Part shown: piece after piece, positions 41,779-51,202 of the stretch
Position numbering within the stretch: position 1 is the first letter of the stretch
Layout: each line of letters starts with the position of its first letter
Source: Brevibacillus borstelensis
GTDB taxonomy: Bacteria > Bacillota > Bacilli > Brevibacillales > Brevibacillaceae
NCBI RefSeq assembly: GCF_003710865.1
Contig: NZ_RHHO01000038.1
Location: 62,001 to 126,000 of the forward strand
Direction of reading: 5' to 3'
Length of the DNA: 64,000 bases
Translations under genes and position numbers: made by a program
The notes under the pieces: model-generated
What the model saw: the letters and a program-made list of their open reading frames with translations, nothing else
What the model was told of the DNA's origin: nothing
The model's database searches: none

Positions 41779-43494
41779 CTACTCTTTCGCTCTCTGCCAA
41801 TACTCATAAGCATGAACCGCATTCCCCTTGTAAGAAGAATGCTCCTCCAAAAGCCCGGGAAGCATGTCTAGCTGCCGCCGCATTTCCGCTTTTCCCTCCT
41901 CGTGGAAAGAGACATAATTCCCCTCATGGCTTTCCTTCATCTCCACAGCGATGATCATCTCCTTGCCGAGTTCATTGGCAAACCGCAGCTCATCCTGGAC
42001 AATGGCGGCAATCCCTCCTGCACCCTCGGCGTGGTCGCGGAAAGCCATCAGCGTGATGTGGTCGTGCTGCTCAATCATCCATTTGCTGAAAGACGTGTCG
42101 GGATCGCCTGGCACGTGAAAGCGGTCCAGCCAGACTGCAAGGTCGCTGCTGGTCACGAGGCTGCCGCCGCCTTCCTTGCTTTCGGACACGAACGCTTCGA
42201 TATTGCTCATCCACTGCTTCAATACGCCCTCCGGATCTTCCCGCCAAAGGGGGAGGACGTACGGCTCGATGTCCAGATGAATGCCGCGGAACTGCTCTTC
42301 GGGTGCGGCACTCCTGTTGTACGCTTTTACGTAGCGGACCAGCCTCAGCATTCGTTCCCTGTTTGCCTCCAGCGCCCATACCGGGTGGCCGCCCATCGCG
42401 TGGACTTCGATACCCGCCGCTGCCGCTTTTCCTGCCAGTTCGCGGTATGCCTCGAAAGGCTGCTCCAGATCGAGCCGGACATACAACAGGTTGATGCCTT
42501 CCTGTTTGGCAAAGGAAACGATTTCATCCGCTTGGGTAATGGCTACATCCGCATGCCACACGTATGTACCGAGCAAAGGCTTGTCGTGAGGCAGCGGCTG
42601 GATAGGCGGTGTTTCTGTCTGGTTCAGACTCTGCCAGTAGCGGTAATCATGAACGGCTGTTCCGGCAAAAGAAGGGTGCTTGCTCAGTCGTTTCTCCACC
42701 AGGTCTAGCTGCCGCTCCATGACCTCAGGCCCTTCTTCGTAAAAGGAAGTGTGCCGCTGGCTGGGCATCTCCTTTACGTTTACCGCGACGAGAACCTGTT
42801 TTCCGAGCCGATCCGCTATGCCAAGCTCATCTGAGACCAGCGCCTCGATCCCGTTGGGTCCATCCACACTGTCTCGATAAGCCATCAAGGTAACGTGGTC
42901 GAATGTATCGATCATCCATTCGCTAAGAGTGGTGTCCGCAACCCCGGGTACAGGGATGTTGTCGAACCAAACGGCGAGATCTGTGCTTACTTCCAGCGCC
43001 GGATCGTTCCGGGCTTGCTCGACGAAAGCTTTCATGTTGGCCGTCCACTGCTTCAGCACCTCTGCTTGATCGGTGTTCCACTCGGGCAGGAGGTAGGGCT
43101 CGATGTCGAGGTGCACCCCATCGATTCGTTCTTTGGCGTCGGCCTCGCTGTTGTAGCGCGATACCCAATCCAGCAGGTCCAGCATGCGTCCGCGGTGGCT
43201 GGCAAGAGCCCAGGCGGGGTGTCCTCCCAAGGCGTGCACTTCGATACCGGCTGCATGCGCCTCTTGCAGAAACGGGCGATAGTAGTCGAACGGCTTTTGC
43301 CTTTCGATGCGAAGATAGATCGTGTTGATGCCGTTTTGCTTGGCAAATCCGAGAATGTCCTGCCGCTTGGCATCGATCAGCTCTGCCTGCCAAATCCACG
43401 TCGCTTTTTTGGTTTTGTCGGGAGAGGAAAAGCCGAAGAGAATACTCGCTGCTACACAGAGAAGCACGTACAAAAACCGGGACTGTCTCATCAT
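41779..43494 (-). CDS. Exported protein with two tandem TIM-barrel-like (glycosidase-like) repeats
   Basis: A 571-residue protein with an N-terminal hydrophobic signal/anchor (residues ~5-24), then two homologous halves of ~265 residues. Paired landmarks are IYLRIERQKPFDYYRPF and LYVRLDLEQPFEAYREL; HALGGHPAWALASHRGRML and HAMGGHPVWALEANRERML; GVHLDIEPYLLPEWN and GIHLDIEPYVLPLWR; DHVTLMAYRDS and DHITLMAFRDH. The HLDIEPY strand is like the catalytic strand of GH18-type and related barrels, so a glycosidase or sugar-binding role is possible but unproven. Good GGAGG site. No paired transport or regulatory genes. Confidence 0.75.
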   Translation of the reverse strand: MMRQSRFLYVLLCVAASILFGFSSPDKTKKATWIWQAELIDAKRQDILGFAKQNGINTIYLRIERQKPFDYYRPFLQEAHAAGIEVHALGGHPAWALASHRGRMLDLLDWVSRYNSEADAKERIDGVHLDIEPYLLPEWNTDQAEVLKQWTANMKAFVEQARNDPALEVSTDLAVWFDNIPVPGVADTTLSEWMIDTFDHVTLMAYRDSVDGPNGIEALVSDELGIADRLGKQVLVAVNVKEMPSQRHTSFYEEGPEVMERQLDLVEKRLSKHPSFAGTAVHDYRYWQSLNQTETPPIQPLPHDKPLLGTYVWHADVAITQADEIVSFAKQEGINLLYVRLDLEQPFEAYRELAGKAAAAGIEVHAMGGHPVWALEANRERMLRLVRYVKAYNRSAAPEEQFRGIHLDIEPYVLPLWREDPEGVLKQWMSNIEAFVSESKEGGGSLVTSSDLAVWLDRFHVPGDPDTSFSKWMIEQHDHITLMAFRDHAEGAGGIAAIVQDELRFANELGKEMIIAVEMKESHEGNYVSFHEEGKAEMRRQLDMLPGLLEEHSSYKGNAVHAYEYWQRAKE

Positions 43495-43674
43495 TTTGTT
43501 CCTCCATCAAAAATGCGTAGTAGGCTGTCATCAGGTGAAGTTCTTGCCGTGTCGGCCGAAACGAATAAGAGTCTCGGCAACAAATTTTTACCATCGTAGT
43601 ACAGGGAGGCAATGGCTCACAAGCACAGAAAAGACTAGTTTCTTGTGAAAAAGAACCCAAAGAGCAGACGGAAC

Positions 43675-43746
43675 AAAAAAACAGGGCCGACCCTCCCGGA
43701 TCGCCGCGACAGCAGTCACGGCGAAGGAAAAGAGGGGCAGCCCTGT
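43675..43746 (-). terminator. Rho-independent terminator of trpS
   Basis: Read on the minus strand, ACAGGGC…CCCTC pairs with GAGGG…GCCCTGT, with a T-run at 43680-43675. Confidence 0.75.
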
Positions 43747-43790
43747 ATCTGAATGATTCAATCCGGTTGTCGTATACGGAAAATGGTCTA

Positions 43791-45111
<1,321 letters not shown>

Positions 45112-45117
45112 GGAGTT

Positions 45118-45146
45118 ATTTTACTCTCAACTGAAAAAAAAATCAA
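45118..45146 (-). promoter_or_regulatory. Promoter of the trpS T-box transcript
   Basis: On the minus strand: TTGATT, 17-bp spacer, TAAAAT. Confidence 0.65.
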
Positions 45147-45154
45147 CCGGATTA

Positions 45155-45218
45155 TTGACAGCAAGATTCATCAGGTATAAAACTAACTCATAAGTTATAT
45201 AGCTCAAAAGTTAGTTTT
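45155..45218 (+). promoter_or_regulatory. Promoter and large operator of the HXXEE gene
   Basis: TTGACA (45155-45160) and TATAAA (45176-45181) with a short 15-bp spacer, followed by a perfect 10-bp inverted repeat AAAACTAACT (45179-45188) / AGTTAGTTTT (45209-45218) overlapping the -10. An inner ACTCATAAGTTATATAGCTCAAAAGT adds symmetry. It looks like a repressor site. Confidence 0.6.
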
Positions 45219-45241
45219 AAGGAAGTAAAGGGGGAAAGGAC

Positions 45242-45790
45242 ATGATTGCGTGGCTTGATTCCATATGGGAGCTATCCGTTGTTTTATGGCTGCTGCCGAT
45301 CGCTTTTATTTGCCACGATCTGGAGGAGATCATCACGGTAGAAAAATGGCTGGCCGGAAACAGGGAACGAGTGCTCAAGGTGCTTCCGCCCAAAGCAGCC
45401 CGTTTTTTAGAGCCGTCCCTGTCGATGAATACCGCGCAGTTTGCTGCCGCAGTGGCCTGTATCTTTCTCGTCATCTCCAGCGCTACGGTATTGGCAGTGA
45501 CAACGCTGTCGACCGGAGCTTATTTGCCCTTTTACCTGGTGTGCGTGCATGTCATGTTTCTGCATGTCTTTACCCATGTGGGGCAGTCGATCCTTCTTGG
45601 CAGCTATACCCCCGGAGTTGTGACGGCGGTAGTGGTCATATTGCCGTACTCCTCGTACGCCTATTATCGCCTGCTGGCATCGGGAGCGGTCAGTTGGGAG
45701 CTGTTGTTTTCCACCCTGCCGTTTGTCCTTTTGATCATCCCGGTTTTGTTCTCGGCTCACTGGCTAGGCGAGCGTCTGGTGAAGCAATAA
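45242..45790 (+). CDS. HXXEE domain membrane protein
   Basis: A 182-residue protein with about five hydrophobic segments and the name-giving motif HDLEE (residues 25-29, FICHDLEEIITVEKW), plus HVFTHVGQS in the middle, which recalls membrane metalloproteins. The histidine and glutamates suggest metal binding, but the biochemical role is not known. ATG follows GGGGGAAAGG. The adjacent operator suggests inducible expression; no regulator gene adjoins directly. Confidence 0.8.
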   Translation: MIAWLDSIWELSVVLWLLPIAFICHDLEEIITVEKWLAGNRERVLKVLPPKAARFLEPSLSMNTAQFAAAVACIFLVISSATVLAVTTLSTGAYLPFYLVCVHVMFLHVFTHVGQSILLGSYTPGVVTAVVVILPYSSYAYYRLLASGAVSWELLFSTLPFVLLIIPVLFSAHWLGERLVKQ

Positions 45791-45803
45791 GCGATTATCA
45801 ATA

Positions 45804-45831
45804 TTCATTGTCCATTGTTTATTGTTCATTG
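45804..45831 (+). repeat. Four-copy 7-bp tandem repeat
   Basis: TTCATTG, TCCATTG, TTTATTG, TTCATTG in direct succession, in the gap after the HXXEE gene and ~90 bp before the next start. Confidence 0.75.
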
Positions 45832-45918
45832 GTCTTTGACTTGATTCCCTCTCAGCCGCAAATTTGCTATGGTAAGAGGAAGGATAAAAAGACTGCCAGC
45901 ACGAAAGAGGGAGCTTAC

Positions 45919-47217
45919 TTGAAGCTGCGTTTGGGGATCATGGGAGCCGATGATTCACTGGATATCATCCGTTCCGTCGTAAATGACTATGCCGAGATCG
46001 AATGCCTTCCCATCGTTTATTGGACGGAAGAGGAAATTTTTGACCTGCTCGAGCCTCATGTGGGCCAGGCGGACATGTGGCTGTTCTCCGGCCAGGTGCC
46101 GTATTCCATGGTAAAGGAATGGGGCAGGATCAAGACGCCGATGGCCTATGTTCCGCATATCGGCGCCAGCCTGTACCGGACACTGCTCCATATTTCTCAC
46201 GAGAAAAGCATTACTGTCAGCGAGCTCAGCTTTGATACGTTTTCGTCTGACGAGTTTTCGCGTTTGCTGGAGGAGGCGGGTCTTTCCACTTCCCGAATCT
46301 GGCTGAAATCGTACGCGGGAGCGATTCATGCAAGCGAGCTGGCTGACTACCACGAGACGCTGTGGCGGGAAGGCAAGACGAAGGCGGCCGTCACTTGCCT
46401 GCGAACAGCCCAGATGGAACTGGAAAGACGCGGGGTGCCGGTTTACCGCGTATTGCCGACCCGCGCAGGCGTAGAGGCCGTCCTCAGTATGCTGCTGCGG
46501 ACCTATGAAATGCTTCAGTTCAAGGATACGCAGATTGCCGTCCAGATGATGGAGATCGATTCGTTCAAAGGCTTGACCAGCGGAACATTTTCTACAGACG
46601 AGCTGTACAATCTGGAGATCAAATCGACGGAAAAGCTGCTGCGCTACGCAAAGCAGCTGCAAGGCTCCCTGAAGATTGCGGGGCCGGGCCGGTACGTCAT
46701 TTTTACGACAAGAGGCATCCTGAGAGACTTTACCCGTGACTTTGTGGCGGCTCCCCGCCTGGAAGAGCTGTCGGGCATCCAGGACGAGATGGTCACCTGC
46801 GGCATCGGGATCGGCAAGACGGCCTACGAAGCGGAAATCCACGCAGGAACGGCGCTGCTCCACGCCAAGGAGAGCGGACCGGGCTCCTGGATGGTGTTCT
46901 TCGACGACAAGCGAATCGCCGGACCTCTGGGGAAAAGCGAGCAAATTACGTTTAGCGGCGCTTCCGGCCAGCTCCAGGAGATCAGCCGGCAGACGTCGCT
47001 TAGCGTACAGACGCTCAGCAAGCTTCAATCGATTTTGAAGAAGCGCGGCTCGGCCGAGATCAACGCGCATGAGCTGGCCATGCACATGCAGATCATGCCG
47101 CGCAGCGCCCGCCGCATCCTGATCGAGCTGGAGACGAAGGGTATTGCGACCGTCGTCGGTGAAGAGAGTCCGCATCCGCGAGGAAGGCCGCGAAAGGTGT
47201 ATCGGATCGAGCTTTGA
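45919..47217 (+). CDS. Predicted signal-responsive transcriptional regulator with nucleotidyl-cyclase-like and winged-HTH parts
   Basis: A 432-residue protein. The N-terminal half (LRLGIMGADDSLDIIRSVVNDY… then VGQADMWLFSGQVPYSMVKEWG) looks like a PrpR-N/periplasmic-binding-like sensor. The middle (~255-345) resembles a degenerate GGDEF or GTP-cyclohydrolase-III-like fold (GRYVIFTTRGILRDFTRDF, GIGIGKTAYEAEIHAGTAL), without a GGDEF motif. The C-terminus (~360-430) is helix-turn-helix-like: SAEINAHELAMHMQIMPRSARRILIEL. TTG 45919 follows AGAGGGAG; the longer upstream frame overlaps the HXXEE gene in another register and is a shadow. Target unknown. Confidence 0.6.
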   Translation: MKLRLGIMGADDSLDIIRSVVNDYAEIECLPIVYWTEEEIFDLLEPHVGQADMWLFSGQVPYSMVKEWGRIKTPMAYVPHIGASLYRTLLHISHEKSITVSELSFDTFSSDEFSRLLEEAGLSTSRIWLKSYAGAIHASELADYHETLWREGKTKAAVTCLRTAQMELERRGVPVYRVLPTRAGVEAVLSMLLRTYEMLQFKDTQIAVQMMEIDSFKGLTSGTFSTDELYNLEIKSTEKLLRYAKQLQGSLKIAGPGRYVIFTTRGILRDFTRDFVAAPRLEELSGIQDEMVTCGIGIGKTAYEAEIHAGTALLHAKESGPGSWMVFFDDKRIAGPLGKSEQITFSGASGQLQEISRQTSLSVQTLSKLQSILKKRGSAEINAHELAMHMQIMPRSARRILIELETKGIATVVGEESPHPRGRPRKVYRIEL

Positions 47218-47289
47218 GAGAGAGTTTGAGCGTGTTTTCGAACAGGTCCTCACGAGACTTTCGGCGGAAAGAGGAAAGGGGGAACGAGG

Positions 47290-47760
47290 GTGGGCACGTG
47301 GAAGGGGAGCAAGTGGCGGCGTTTTGTCAGTTATTTGGCGTATTCGATTTTCTGCGGCATTCTTATTTTGCAGATGCTGCGTGTGCAAGTTCTTCTCCAG
47401 GAGCAGGTCAGAGTGACATTTAAGTCGATGCCGCTTCTTGTCTACTCTGCGTTTTTTCCTGTCATCATCGGGATATTGCTCGGGATACCCGGCTTTGTCC
47501 GCACCTGCAGACAGCCAGCGGCCTGGAGCTTTGACTGGGTGAAATTCATTGCTGTCGGAGTCCCGTCTCTGTACGGTTCGCTTTTTATCTGGCTGTATTT
47601 TTCTCCTGTCGGAAGCAATTTGCCATTTGCTTCCACCGTACTGGGCTGCGGCGGTTCGACTTTCCCGGCGATCTGCGGGATCGTTTTCGGCTATATACTT
47701 ATCGGGTGTTTTCGGAAAGCGGAACGGAAGGATGCGAAGCAGAGCGCGCCAATCTCTTAA
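47290..47760 (+). CDS. Small membrane protein of unknown function
   Basis: A 156-residue protein with about four hydrophobic segments (residues ~15-35, ~48-70, ~85-105, ~115-140) and a basic C-terminal tail. GTG 47290 follows AAAGGGGGAACG. It begins 72 bases after the upstream regulator and may be its cotranscribed target. I do not recognise the family. Confidence 0.6.
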   Translation: MGTWKGSKWRRFVSYLAYSIFCGILILQMLRVQVLLQEQVRVTFKSMPLLVYSAFFPVIIGILLGIPGFVRTCRQPAAWSFDWVKFIAVGVPSLYGSLFIWLYFSPVGSNLPFASTVLGCGGSTFPAICGIVFGYILIGCFRKAERKDAKQSAPIS

Positions 47761-47801
47761 ACAAAAAACAGATGCCATTTCCTGGAGGAACAAAACAGCG
47801 A

Positions 47802-47866
47802 TTGACAACAGCCGAGAAATGGCATACTTTTAAATTAGATATTTAGATGATTGTCTAAATGTCTAA
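47802..47866 (+). promoter_or_regulatory. Promoter and ArsR-type operator of the sdpRI operon
   Basis: TTGACA, 17-bp spacer, TACTTT, then a 12-bp imperfect inverted repeat TTAGATATTTAG (47835-47846) / CTAAATGTCTAA (47855-47866) just downstream of the start point, ~40 bp before sdpR. This is the expected place for autorepression by SdpR. Confidence 0.75.
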
Positions 47867-47904
47867 TAACCAAGATTTTATGTTCCCAAAAAGGTCGTGG
47901 TTTT

Positions 47905-48180
47905 GTGAATGATACCTTTAAAGCGCTGGCTGACCCTACGCGCCGACAAATCATCCGGCTGTTGAAGGAGAGAGATATGACAGCAGGCGAAATCGCCGAT
48001 CACTTTGCCATGACAAAGCCCAGCATCTCCCATCATCTCAGTTCATTGAAACAGGCGAAGCTGATTTTGGATGAGCGGCAGGGGCAGAACATCGTGTACT
48101 CCTTGAATACGACAGTTGTGCAGGATGTCATGGGCTGGTTTTTGGAGATTATTGGGGACCGGAAACCTGAGAAGGAGTGA
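47905..48180 (+). CDS. sdpR: ArsR-family autorepressor SdpR
   Basis: A 91-residue winged-HTH repressor. FKALADPTRRQIIRLLKERDMTAGEIADHF, then SISHHLSSLKQAKLILDERQGQNIVYSLNTTV are classical ArsR/SdpR segments with no cysteine metal site, so it is a non-metal member as in SdpR. Length matches the Bacillus protein (90 residues). GTG 47905 is chosen from family alignment and a nearby AAGGTC site. It is directly followed by sdpI. Confidence 0.85.
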   Translation: MNDTFKALADPTRRQIIRLLKERDMTAGEIADHFAMTKPSISHHLSSLKQAKLILDERQGQNIVYSLNTTVVQDVMGWFLEIIGDRKPEKE

Positions 48181-48185
48181 AAGGC

Positions 48186-48833
48186 ATGAATCAAGCGGTC
48201 AGTATCATGATCCTGTTGGTACCCATCCTCATCGGATTGTTTACGTACAAGGACTTGCCCGAACAGATGGTCATCCACTTTGGGCCGGGCGGGGAGCCGG
48301 ACGGTTTTCAAAGCAAAGGAACGTTCTTTTTGACCTACATTCTGATCAGCATCGTGATTTTTGCAATCGTTGCATATACCCGCAAAATTGACCCGAAGAA
48401 GCAAAATTACGAGAAATTCGAGAAAGCGTACGGCATCATCCGGCTGCTCACCGTCCTGATTTTGAGTGCAGCCTTCAGCCATCTGCTGGCTTATAACCTC
48501 GGGATGCGGGCGATAGGCGCGGACGTATTTGCCAACCTGATCATCGGGGTCCTCTGGCTCGTGATCGGAAACTATCTGCCGCAGGTGAGAAGCAATTATT
48601 TCATTGGAATCAAAACGCCATGGACACTGGCGAGCGAAGAGGTGTGGCGCAAAACCCACCGGATGTCGGGGCCGCTCTGGGTAATTGCGGGACTGTTTGC
48701 GATCTTGTCGGCATTCCTCCCTGCCATGCGTGACGCGAGCTGGCCGCTGCTGGTCGTGATCGGCTTGTCCGTCGGGGTACCGGTCATTTACTCTTACATG
48801 GCGTATCGCAGGCTGGAGGGGACGAAGGGATGA
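48186..48833 (+). CDS. sdpI: SdpI-like immunity/signal-transduction membrane protein
   Basis: A 215-residue membrane protein with six hydrophobic segments. The family signature IGVLWLVIGNYLPQVRSNYFIGIKTPWTLASEEVWRKTHR is complete. In Bacillus, SdpI protects against the SdpC toxin and sequesters SdpR at the membrane when toxin is bound. ATG 48186 has AAGGAG at nine bases. It overlaps the next gene by four bases. No sdpA, sdpB or sdpC gene is in the window. Confidence 0.88.
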   Translation: MNQAVSIMILLVPILIGLFTYKDLPEQMVIHFGPGGEPDGFQSKGTFFLTYILISIVIFAIVAYTRKIDPKKQNYEKFEKAYGIIRLLTVLILSAAFSHLLAYNLGMRAIGADVFANLIIGVLWLVIGNYLPQVRSNYFIGIKTPWTLASEEVWRKTHRMSGPLWVIAGLFAILSAFLPAMRDASWPLLVVIGLSVGVPVIYSYMAYRRLEGTKG

Positions 48834-49624
48834 AAAGTGGAAGCATGCACGGCTACCCCTCATACGGCAAAGCATATGTGCCCCTGTTTGTTGCCGGACT
48901 GATCGGCGTGATTGCACTCGTTCCCACATCTGTCAGGCAGCTTCAAAATGTGCCCGGATTGCCTGACATGCCGGTAGCGGTGCTGGCCGCTCTGTCCATG
49001 CTGCAGCCTCTGATCCTGCTGGCGATCTCGGTTGCTGTGGGAACATGGCTGGCTCCACGGGTCGGGCTGACATCGCTTGTCGCCGACAAGGCGACGAAAG
49101 GCGAGCCGTTTTGGAGCCGATTGCGTCCGCAGATGCCTGCTGCCATCGTTTTTGGCATCGCGGCAGCGGTCATTTTGCCTCTGCTCGACATTTTCTTTCA
49201 GCCGTGGCTGCCCGCAAGCCTTGCGGGCGGGGCGCCTCCGCGGGATCTCTCCTTTACCATCAGCGCCATGCTGTACGGAGGCATTACGGAAGAATTGCTG
49301 CTGCGCTGGGGCATGATGTCGCTCCTGGCGTGGCTCGGCTGGCGCCTGTTCCAGCGGGGGAGAGAGATTCCGGGAGCTGCGGTTATGGTCACCGCTATTG
49401 TCATAAGCGCTCTGCTGTTTGGCATCGGACATCTGGGAGCGGTGGCCGTCCTCGCTCCGCTTACGCCTATGCTGATCATCCGTACCATCCTGCTGAATGC
49501 CGTGGGCGGAATTCTTTTCGGCTGGCTGTTTTGGAAGCATAGCCTGGAAGCAGCCATGGTCGCCCACGCGGCGGCACATGTCGTGATGACACTTGTGGCG
49601 CTTGTGCTTGCTGCTCTAGGATGA
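48830..49624 (+). CDS. CPBP-family intramembrane metalloprotease (Abi/CAAX type)
   Basis: A 264-residue, ~7-8 helix membrane protease. The catalytic elements are present: EELLLRW in GGITEELLLRWGMM (~residue 148), GIGHLGA (~200) and the last histidine region MVAHAAAHVVM near the C-terminus. Members process prenylated or bacteriocin-like peptides or give bacteriocin immunity. An ATGA overlap with sdpI puts it in the same operon, suggesting a joint role in defence against antimicrobial peptides. Confidence 0.85.
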   Translation: MKSGSMHGYPSYGKAYVPLFVAGLIGVIALVPTSVRQLQNVPGLPDMPVAVLAALSMLQPLILLAISVAVGTWLAPRVGLTSLVADKATKGEPFWSRLRPQMPAAIVFGIAAAVILPLLDIFFQPWLPASLAGGAPPRDLSFTISAMLYGGITEELLLRWGMMSLLAWLGWRLFQRGREIPGAAVMVTAIVISALLFGIGHLGAVAVLAPLTPMLIIRTILLNAVGGILFGWLFWKHSLEAAMVAHAAAHVVMTLVALVLAALG

Positions 49625-49682
49625 TTTTGCCTGCGGAAGGGCTGGGAGCGCTCGTGAAGAGCAGTCCCGGCTCTTTTTTTAC

Positions 49683-49760
49683 TATGTCCAAACCGTTTTT
49701 CTTCCTCAGCCGTTTTCATCTCCTTCACCAAGGCCTGATTGACCGTTTTTTTAAACCACG
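49683..49760. repeat. Palindromic intergenic element, fragment C
   Basis: About 75 bases similar to the right end of copies A and B: CCGTTTTCATCTCC, then TCACCAAGGCCTGATTGACCG compares with CCGTTTTCATCTCTTCC, then CAAAAGCCTGTCCAACCG of copy A. The left arm is missing. It lies in the gap after the CPBP gene. Confidence 0.55.
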
Positions 49761-49889
49761 ACTGAAATCAAGAGGACCGCTTTTTCCTCGGTCGCCAGGA
49801 AGAACACGCAACACCGGAAAGGACTTCCAATAATCCCCAAAATATTTCCCTCTTTTCAAAATTGACAGACTATTATACAATTATGGACA

Positions 49890-49911
49890 CAACCGTAAAT
49901 CAACCGTTAAT
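49890..49911 (+). promoter_or_regulatory. Tandem 11-bp direct repeat before the amidohydrolase operon
   Basis: CAACCGTAAAT (49890-49900) and CAACCGTTAAT (49901-49911) adjoin directly, 27 bp before the start codon and after a TTGACA hexamer (49862). One turn of helix per unit suits a cooperative regulator site. Confidence 0.5.
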
Positions 49912-49938
49912 TGCGTAAAGAAAAAGGGGTGAAAGCGT

Positions 49939-51168
49939 ATGATCAATCCGGACAGGCTGTGGGATCGGTTAATGCGTTTGAGTGACATCGGCAAACAAGA
50001 GTCGGGCGGCATTACCAGACTTTCTTTTACACCCGAAGAGAGAGCTGCAAAAGATCTCGTTCGCGGTTTTATGCTTGAGGCGGGGCTTGCCGTACGGGAG
50101 GACGAGGTAGGCAATTTGATCGGCAGAAAAGAAGGCGGCAATCCGGAAGCGCCTGTCGTCCTGGTCGGTTCGCACATCGATTCTGTGTTCAACGGCGGAA
50201 ACTTCGACGGTCCGCTTGGCGTTTTGGCTGGCGTGGAAATCCTGCACGCGATGAACGAGCAAGGCATCGCCACCGAACATCCCATCGAAGTGATCGCCTT
50301 TACCGATGAAGAGGGGACCCGTTTCAGCTACGGCATGATCGGAAGCCGCGGCATCGCCGGTCTATTGGAAAGAAGCGAGCTGGAGCATTGCGACAAGGAC
50401 GGCATCTCGATTGCCGAGGCGATGAGACAGAACGGTTTGGATCCCGATGCGATCGGCAAAGCCGCTCGTCCGAAGGGGAGCGTAAAGGCGTACGTCGAGC
50501 TGCATATCGAGCAGGGCAAGGTGCTGGAGAGCCGCAATCTGTCGGTCGGGGTGGTAAGCGGTGTAGCCGGTCCTTTGTGGGTGAAGTTCATCCTCGAGGG
50601 GGAAGCCGGGCACGCGGGAGCCACACCGATGACGCTTCGCCGCGATCCGCTGGCGGCGGCAGCAGAAATCATGCTGGCGATCGAGCAGGAGGCGGGCAAA
50701 ACGGGAACAGCCGTCGGTACGGTAGGACAGCTGCAGGCATATCCCGGCGGCGTGAACATCATCCCGGGAAAAGTGGAGTTTTCGCTGGACCTTCGCGATG
50801 TGGATCAGGCGGTACTTGACCGCGTCGAAGCCGAAATTGTCAGAGTTGCCAAGCAAATATGCGAAAAGCGAGGCATTCAGCTCGCGATCGAACTGTTGCA
50901 GCGCATACCGCCGGTCATCTGCTCCGAAGAAATTCAGCAGGCTGCCAAAGACGCGTGCGAGTCGCTTGGCTTTGAACCGTTTACGATGCCGAGCGGTGCC
51001 GGACATGATTGCATGCAGTTGACCGGCCTCTGTCCGGTTGGCATGATCTTTGCCCGTTCCCAAAAGGGCATCAGCCACAATCCGGCTGAATATACCACCA
51101 AGGAAGACTGTGCAGACGGAGCCAATGTGCTGTACCGCACGGTTCTCTCACTCGCCGGGAAGGCGTAG
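49939..51168 (+). CDS. Zn-dependent M20-type amidohydrolase (N-carbamoyl-L-amino acid hydrolase / allantoate amidohydrolase family)
   Basis: A 409-residue dimetal amidase of the HyuC/AllC/UAH family that hydrolyses N-carbamoyl amino acids, allantoate or ureidoglycolate-type substrates. Metal and substrate motifs are [39 protein letters not shown] and [11 protein letters not shown]. The ATG follows AAAAAGGGGTG. A second peptidase-like amidohydrolase and a symporter pair follow in the same direction, so the operon probably imports and breaks down an N-substituted amino acid or ureide. The substrate cannot be fixed. Confidence 0.88.
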   Translation: MINPDRLWDRLMRLSDIGKQESGGITRLSFTPEERAAKDLVRGFMLEAGLAVREDEVGNLIGRKEGGNPEAPVVLVGSHIDSVFNGGNFDGPLGVLAGVEILHAMNEQGIATEHPIEVIAFTDEEGTRFSYGMIGSRGIAGLLERSELEHCDKDGISIAEAMRQNGLDPDAIGKAARPKGSVKAYVELHIEQGKVLESRNLSVGVVSGVAGPLWVKFILEGEAGHAGATPMTLRRDPLAAAAEIMLAIEQEAGKTGTAVGTVGQLQAYPGGVNIIPGKVEFSLDLRDVDQAVLDRVEAEIVRVAKQICEKRGIQLAIELLQRIPPVICSEEIQQAAKDACESLGFEPFTMPSGAGHDCMQLTGLCPVGMIFARSQKGISHNPAEYTTKEDCADGANVLYRTVLSLAGKA

Positions 51169-51202
51169 GAAAGCACGAATTTCATTAGGGAGGCGTATTT
51201 GA

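Noticed and set aside
45265..45918. A 5' extension of the regulator gene overlapping the HXXEE gene
   Set aside because: It runs in another frame through a well-supported membrane-protein gene and lacks protein-like composition. A TTG with a ribosome site at 45919 explains the real start.
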